Shown piece after piece: positions 14,385-16,207 of a stretch of 16,207 nucleotides of DNA (position 1 is its first letter; every line of letters starts with the position of its first letter). The notes under the pieces were generated by a model. That model was given only the letters and a program-made list of their open reading frames with translations. It had not been told where the DNA came from and searched no databases. A program made the translations under genes and the position numbers. The stretch is from assembly GCA_014191535.1 (NCBI GenBank), contig BJHC01000005.1, forward strand, positions 1-16,207. The letters run 5' to 3'. This stretch comes from Cyanobium sp. (GTDB taxonomy: Bacteria; Cyanobacteriota; Cyanobacteriia; PCC-6307; Cyanobiaceae).

Positions 14385-14972
14385 ATGGCGAACATCGACC
14401 ACGCCCCCAGCCGCACGATGCTCAACCTGCTGCACGTGCTGCCGGCCTTCGCCGATGAGTCCGAGCTGCGGCTGAACGCCATCGTGGAGCTCAACAGCAA
14501 CACGATCAACAAGTACGAGCTGATCACCGAAACCGGGCACCTCAAGCTCGACCGCGTGGGCTACTCCTCCCTGGCCTACCCCTTTGCCTATGGCTGCATC
14601 CCCCGCACCTGGGATGAGGACGGTGATCCGCTGGACATCGAAATCGTGGGCGTCACCGAACCCCTGGTGCCCGGCTCGCTGGTGGAGGCGCGCATCATCG
14701 GCATCATGAAATTCGACGACGGCGGCGAAGTCGACGACAAGGTGATCGCGGTGCTGGCCGACGACAAGCGCATGGACCACATCACCAGCTACACCCAGCT
14801 GGGCGAGCATTGGCTCAAGGAAACCCAGTACTACTGGGAGCACTACAAGGATCTGAAGAAGCCCGGCACCTGCCGCGTCAACGGCTTCTTCGACACCGCC
14901 GAAGCGGTGAAGATCATCAAGGAGTGCGAGCAGCGCTACCTCGACACCATCGACGCCAAGCTGGTCAACTGA
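14385..14972 (+). CDS. ppa: Inorganic pyrophosphatase (family I)
   Basis: This soluble enzyme hydrolyses pyrophosphate to two phosphates, pulling biosynthetic reactions such as nucleic-acid and ADP-glucose synthesis forward. At 195 aa it is slightly longer than bacterial family I enzymes (about 175). The metal-binding signature DGDPLDI is at residues 79-85, with aspartates D79, D81 and D84. KYELI (43-47), LDRVGYSSLAYPFAYGCIP (55-73) and DDGGEVDDKV (111-120) are the substrate and metal loops. The C-terminal GEHWLKETQYYWEHYKDLK is helical. An N-terminal extension of about 25 residues (ANIDHAPSRTMLNLLHVLP) precedes the core; M12 is a possible alternative start. The gene ends 19 bases from the convergent ClC gene. 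Confidence 0.95.
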   Translation: MANIDHAPSRTMLNLLHVLPAFADESELRLNAIVELNSNTINKYELITETGHLKLDRVGYSSLAYPFAYGCIPRTWDEDGDPLDIEIVGVTEPLVPGSLVEARIIGIMKFDDGGEVDDKVIAVLADDKRMDHITSYTQLGEHWLKETQYYWEHYKDLKKPGTCRVNGFFDTAEAVKIIKECEQRYLDTIDAKLVN

Positions 14973-14991
14973 GCCGCAGCGCGAGGGCTGT

Positions 14992-16207
14992 TCAGCCCGG
15001 CGGGGTCACCCGCCGGGCCACCGCCCGGGCCAGGCCATCGCGGCTGGCCAGCCCCTCCAGGGCGGAGAGGGGCAACCCCCCCGCCGGTGGGCCCACCGGC
15101 AACTTCGGCAGGGCTGGATCCTCCAGCCGGAACACCGGCAGCTGCCGCAGGCCATTGGGCCGCAGCTGATCCTCCAGTTGCAGCAGGTTGGCGGAGGCCT
15201 CCAGCCACAGCAGTTCCGAGCGGCGACACTCCGCCAGGGGCAGGGAGGTGCCACCGGCGCTGATGCCCCGCTGCAGATCCGGCAGGGTCACCAGCCCCTG
15301 CACCCAGCCATCGGCCTCGAGCACCAGGCAGTGGCCGTGGGCCTCCAGCAGCTGGTTGAGGGCCTCGCCGGCGGGGGTCTGGCTGTTGAGCACCAGCGGA
15401 GCCTCGGGTTCGAAGGCGTCCCCCACCGGGATCACCGCCAGGTCGGCGCGCCGCTGCTCCTCCGCCAGGTCGGGCCCCAGCAACCCCGGATCCGCCAGCC
15501 CCTGCCAACGCTCCACCAGGGCGGCACTGAGGCCAGCAGCGGCCATCAGCGGCAGCACGATGCGGATGTCGTGGGTGAGTTCAAACAGCAGCAGCAGGGC
15601 GGTGAGCGGCGCCCGGGCGCTGCCCGCCAGCACCGCCGCCATGCCCACCATGGCGTAGGCGGGGGGTTCGGCCACGGGCAGCTGCAGCAGGCCATCCCCC
15701 AGCAGCTGGCCGTAGACGTTGCCCAGCACCGCCCCCAGGAACAGCGACGGCGCAAAGCCGCCGCCCACAAAGCCGGTGGCACTGCTCAGGCCCGTGGCCA
15801 GCAATTTCACCAGCAGCAGCCCCAGCAGGCTCACCAGGGCGATGCCCCCCTCGCGGCCCAGCAGGGCGCCGATCGTGTCGTAGCCCACCCCCAGCACCTG
15901 GGGAAAGCCGAGGGCCATCAGCCCCAACCCCAGACCCCCCAGGGCGGTGAGCAGCCAGGGGGGCAGGCGGCGGAACCAACGCTGCACCGGCTCGCTGCGG
16001 CCGGCGGCCAGCAGCTTCACCAGGGCCAGCGACATGCCGCTGGCCACCAGACCCAAGCCCAGATAGAGGGGCATCTCCGAAGGCGAGCGCACCTCATAGG
16101 CGGGCAGGCGGAAGATCGGCTCATCCCCCAGCGACAACTGCGTCACCAGGGAGGAGGCCACCGCCGCCACCAGCACGGCGCGCACGCTGGGCCGGCCGGG
16201 GATCGTG
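14992..16207 (-). CDS. ClC-family chloride channel/transporter with CBS domains (5'-truncated by window edge)
   Basis: The frame stays open to the right edge, so the N-terminal part, including the expected GSGIP and GREGP selectivity/gating motifs, is outside the window. Numbering from the in-frame GTG at 16185, about six hydrophobic segments lie in residues 1-225. GGGFAPSL (141-148; 15742-15765) is the conserved GxFxP anion-binding motif. AAVLAGSARAPLTALLLLFELT (183-204) is the next conserved ClC block. Residues about 250-390 form a cytoplasmic region like a CBS pair, which in other ClCs binds nucleotides. Family members are Cl- channels or Cl-/H+ antiporters; without the gating Glu region the type cannot be told. 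The CDS end is inside a perfect 10-bp hairpin arm and converges on ppa, with 19 bases between stops. Confidence 0.93.
   Translation of the reverse strand, partial: TIPGRPSVRAVLVAAVASSLVTQLSLGDEPIFRLPAYEVRSPSEMPLYLGLGLVASGMSLALVKLLAAGRSEPVQRWFRRLPPWLLTALGGLGLGLMALGFPQVLGVGYDTIGALLGREGGIALVSLLGLLLVKLLATGLSSATGFVGGGFAPSLFLGAVLGNVYGQLLGDGLLQLPVAEPPAYAMVGMAAVLAGSARAPLTALLLLFELTHDIRIVLPLMAAAGLSAALVERWQGLADPGLLGPDLAEEQRRADLAVIPVGDAFEPEAPLVLNSQTPAGEALNQLLEAHGHCLVLEADGWVQGLVTLPDLQRGISAGGTSLPLAECRRSELLWLEASANLLQLEDQLRPNGLRQLPVFRLEDPALPKLPVGPPAGGLPLSALEGLASRDGLARAVARRVTPPG
14995..15018. repeat. Perfect 10-bp inverted repeat at the ClC stop codon
   Basis: GCCCGGCGGG (14995-15004) and CCCGCCGGGC (15009-15018) are perfect complements around a GTCA loop. 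The stem covers the last eight ClC codons and ends directly before its stop codon. It is 22 bases past the ppa stop. No U-run follows on either strand, so it is not a textbook terminator, but its stability could help end or protect both convergent transcripts. Confidence 0.6.

Noticed and set aside
1..16207. Mobile element, defence system, CRISPR or phage module
   Set aside because: No transposase, integrase, repeat array, att-like duplication, toxin-antitoxin pair or composition break was seen. All but a few small genes belong to recognised, mainly housekeeping, families.

Overview
This is a very GC-rich, gene-dense stretch of cyanobacterial chromosome, most likely from a picocyanobacterium of the Synechococcus/Cyanobium group. 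The reasons are a cytochrome c6 gene (petJ), a GlgB and an inorganic pyrophosphatase of the type I associate with these organisms, short intergenic gaps, and a near absence of Shine-Dalgarno sites. No rRNA, tRNA, CRISPR array, insertion sequence, integrase or phage gene is visible. The window reads as ordinary core chromosome, and I found no convincing new multi-gene system.

Left part (1-6283, all + strand): the 3' part of a CocE/NonD-type hydrolase runs off the left edge. It is followed by an exported protein with a duplicated DUF3887/NTF2-like domain. Then comes a likely operon of glgB (glycogen branching enzyme), hemE (uroporphyrinogen decarboxylase) and an extended SDR/epimerase-like protein. 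The SDR starts on a TTG inside the hemE stop codon (TTGA).

Middle part (6284-10026): petJ has its own promoter-like region with an inverted repeat and ends in a clear intrinsic terminator. A small unknown 71-aa gene lies on the - strand. clpB (ClpB/Hsp104 disaggregase) diverges from it and carries an in-frame GTG where E. coli ClpB has its internal start.

Right part (10037-16207): a - strand cluster contains a YjbQ/UPF0047 protein, a small DUF861-type cupin and pterin-4a-carbinolamine dehydratase. Diverging from it is a + strand pair: a small exported four-cysteine protein and a DCC-family (DUF393) thiol-disulfide oxidoreductase, overlapping by 4 bases (GTGA). A DUF2721 membrane protein converges on this pair and overlaps it by 27 bases. 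An OsmC-family protein and an M32 carboxypeptidase follow, coupled by a TGATG junction. Then come ppa and, converging on it, a ClC chloride channel with C-terminal CBS domains that runs off the right edge.

The functions covered are storage carbon (glgB), tetrapyrrole synthesis (hemE), photosynthetic electron transfer (petJ), proteostasis (clpB), peptide turnover (M32, CocE-type), thiol/peroxide chemistry (DCC, OsmC), phosphate metabolism (ppa) and ion transport (ClC). The most useful leads are the four-cysteine protein/DCC pair, the dyad in the petJ promoter, the internal clpB start, the hemE-coupled SDR, and a perfect 10-bp hairpin at the ClC stop codon.
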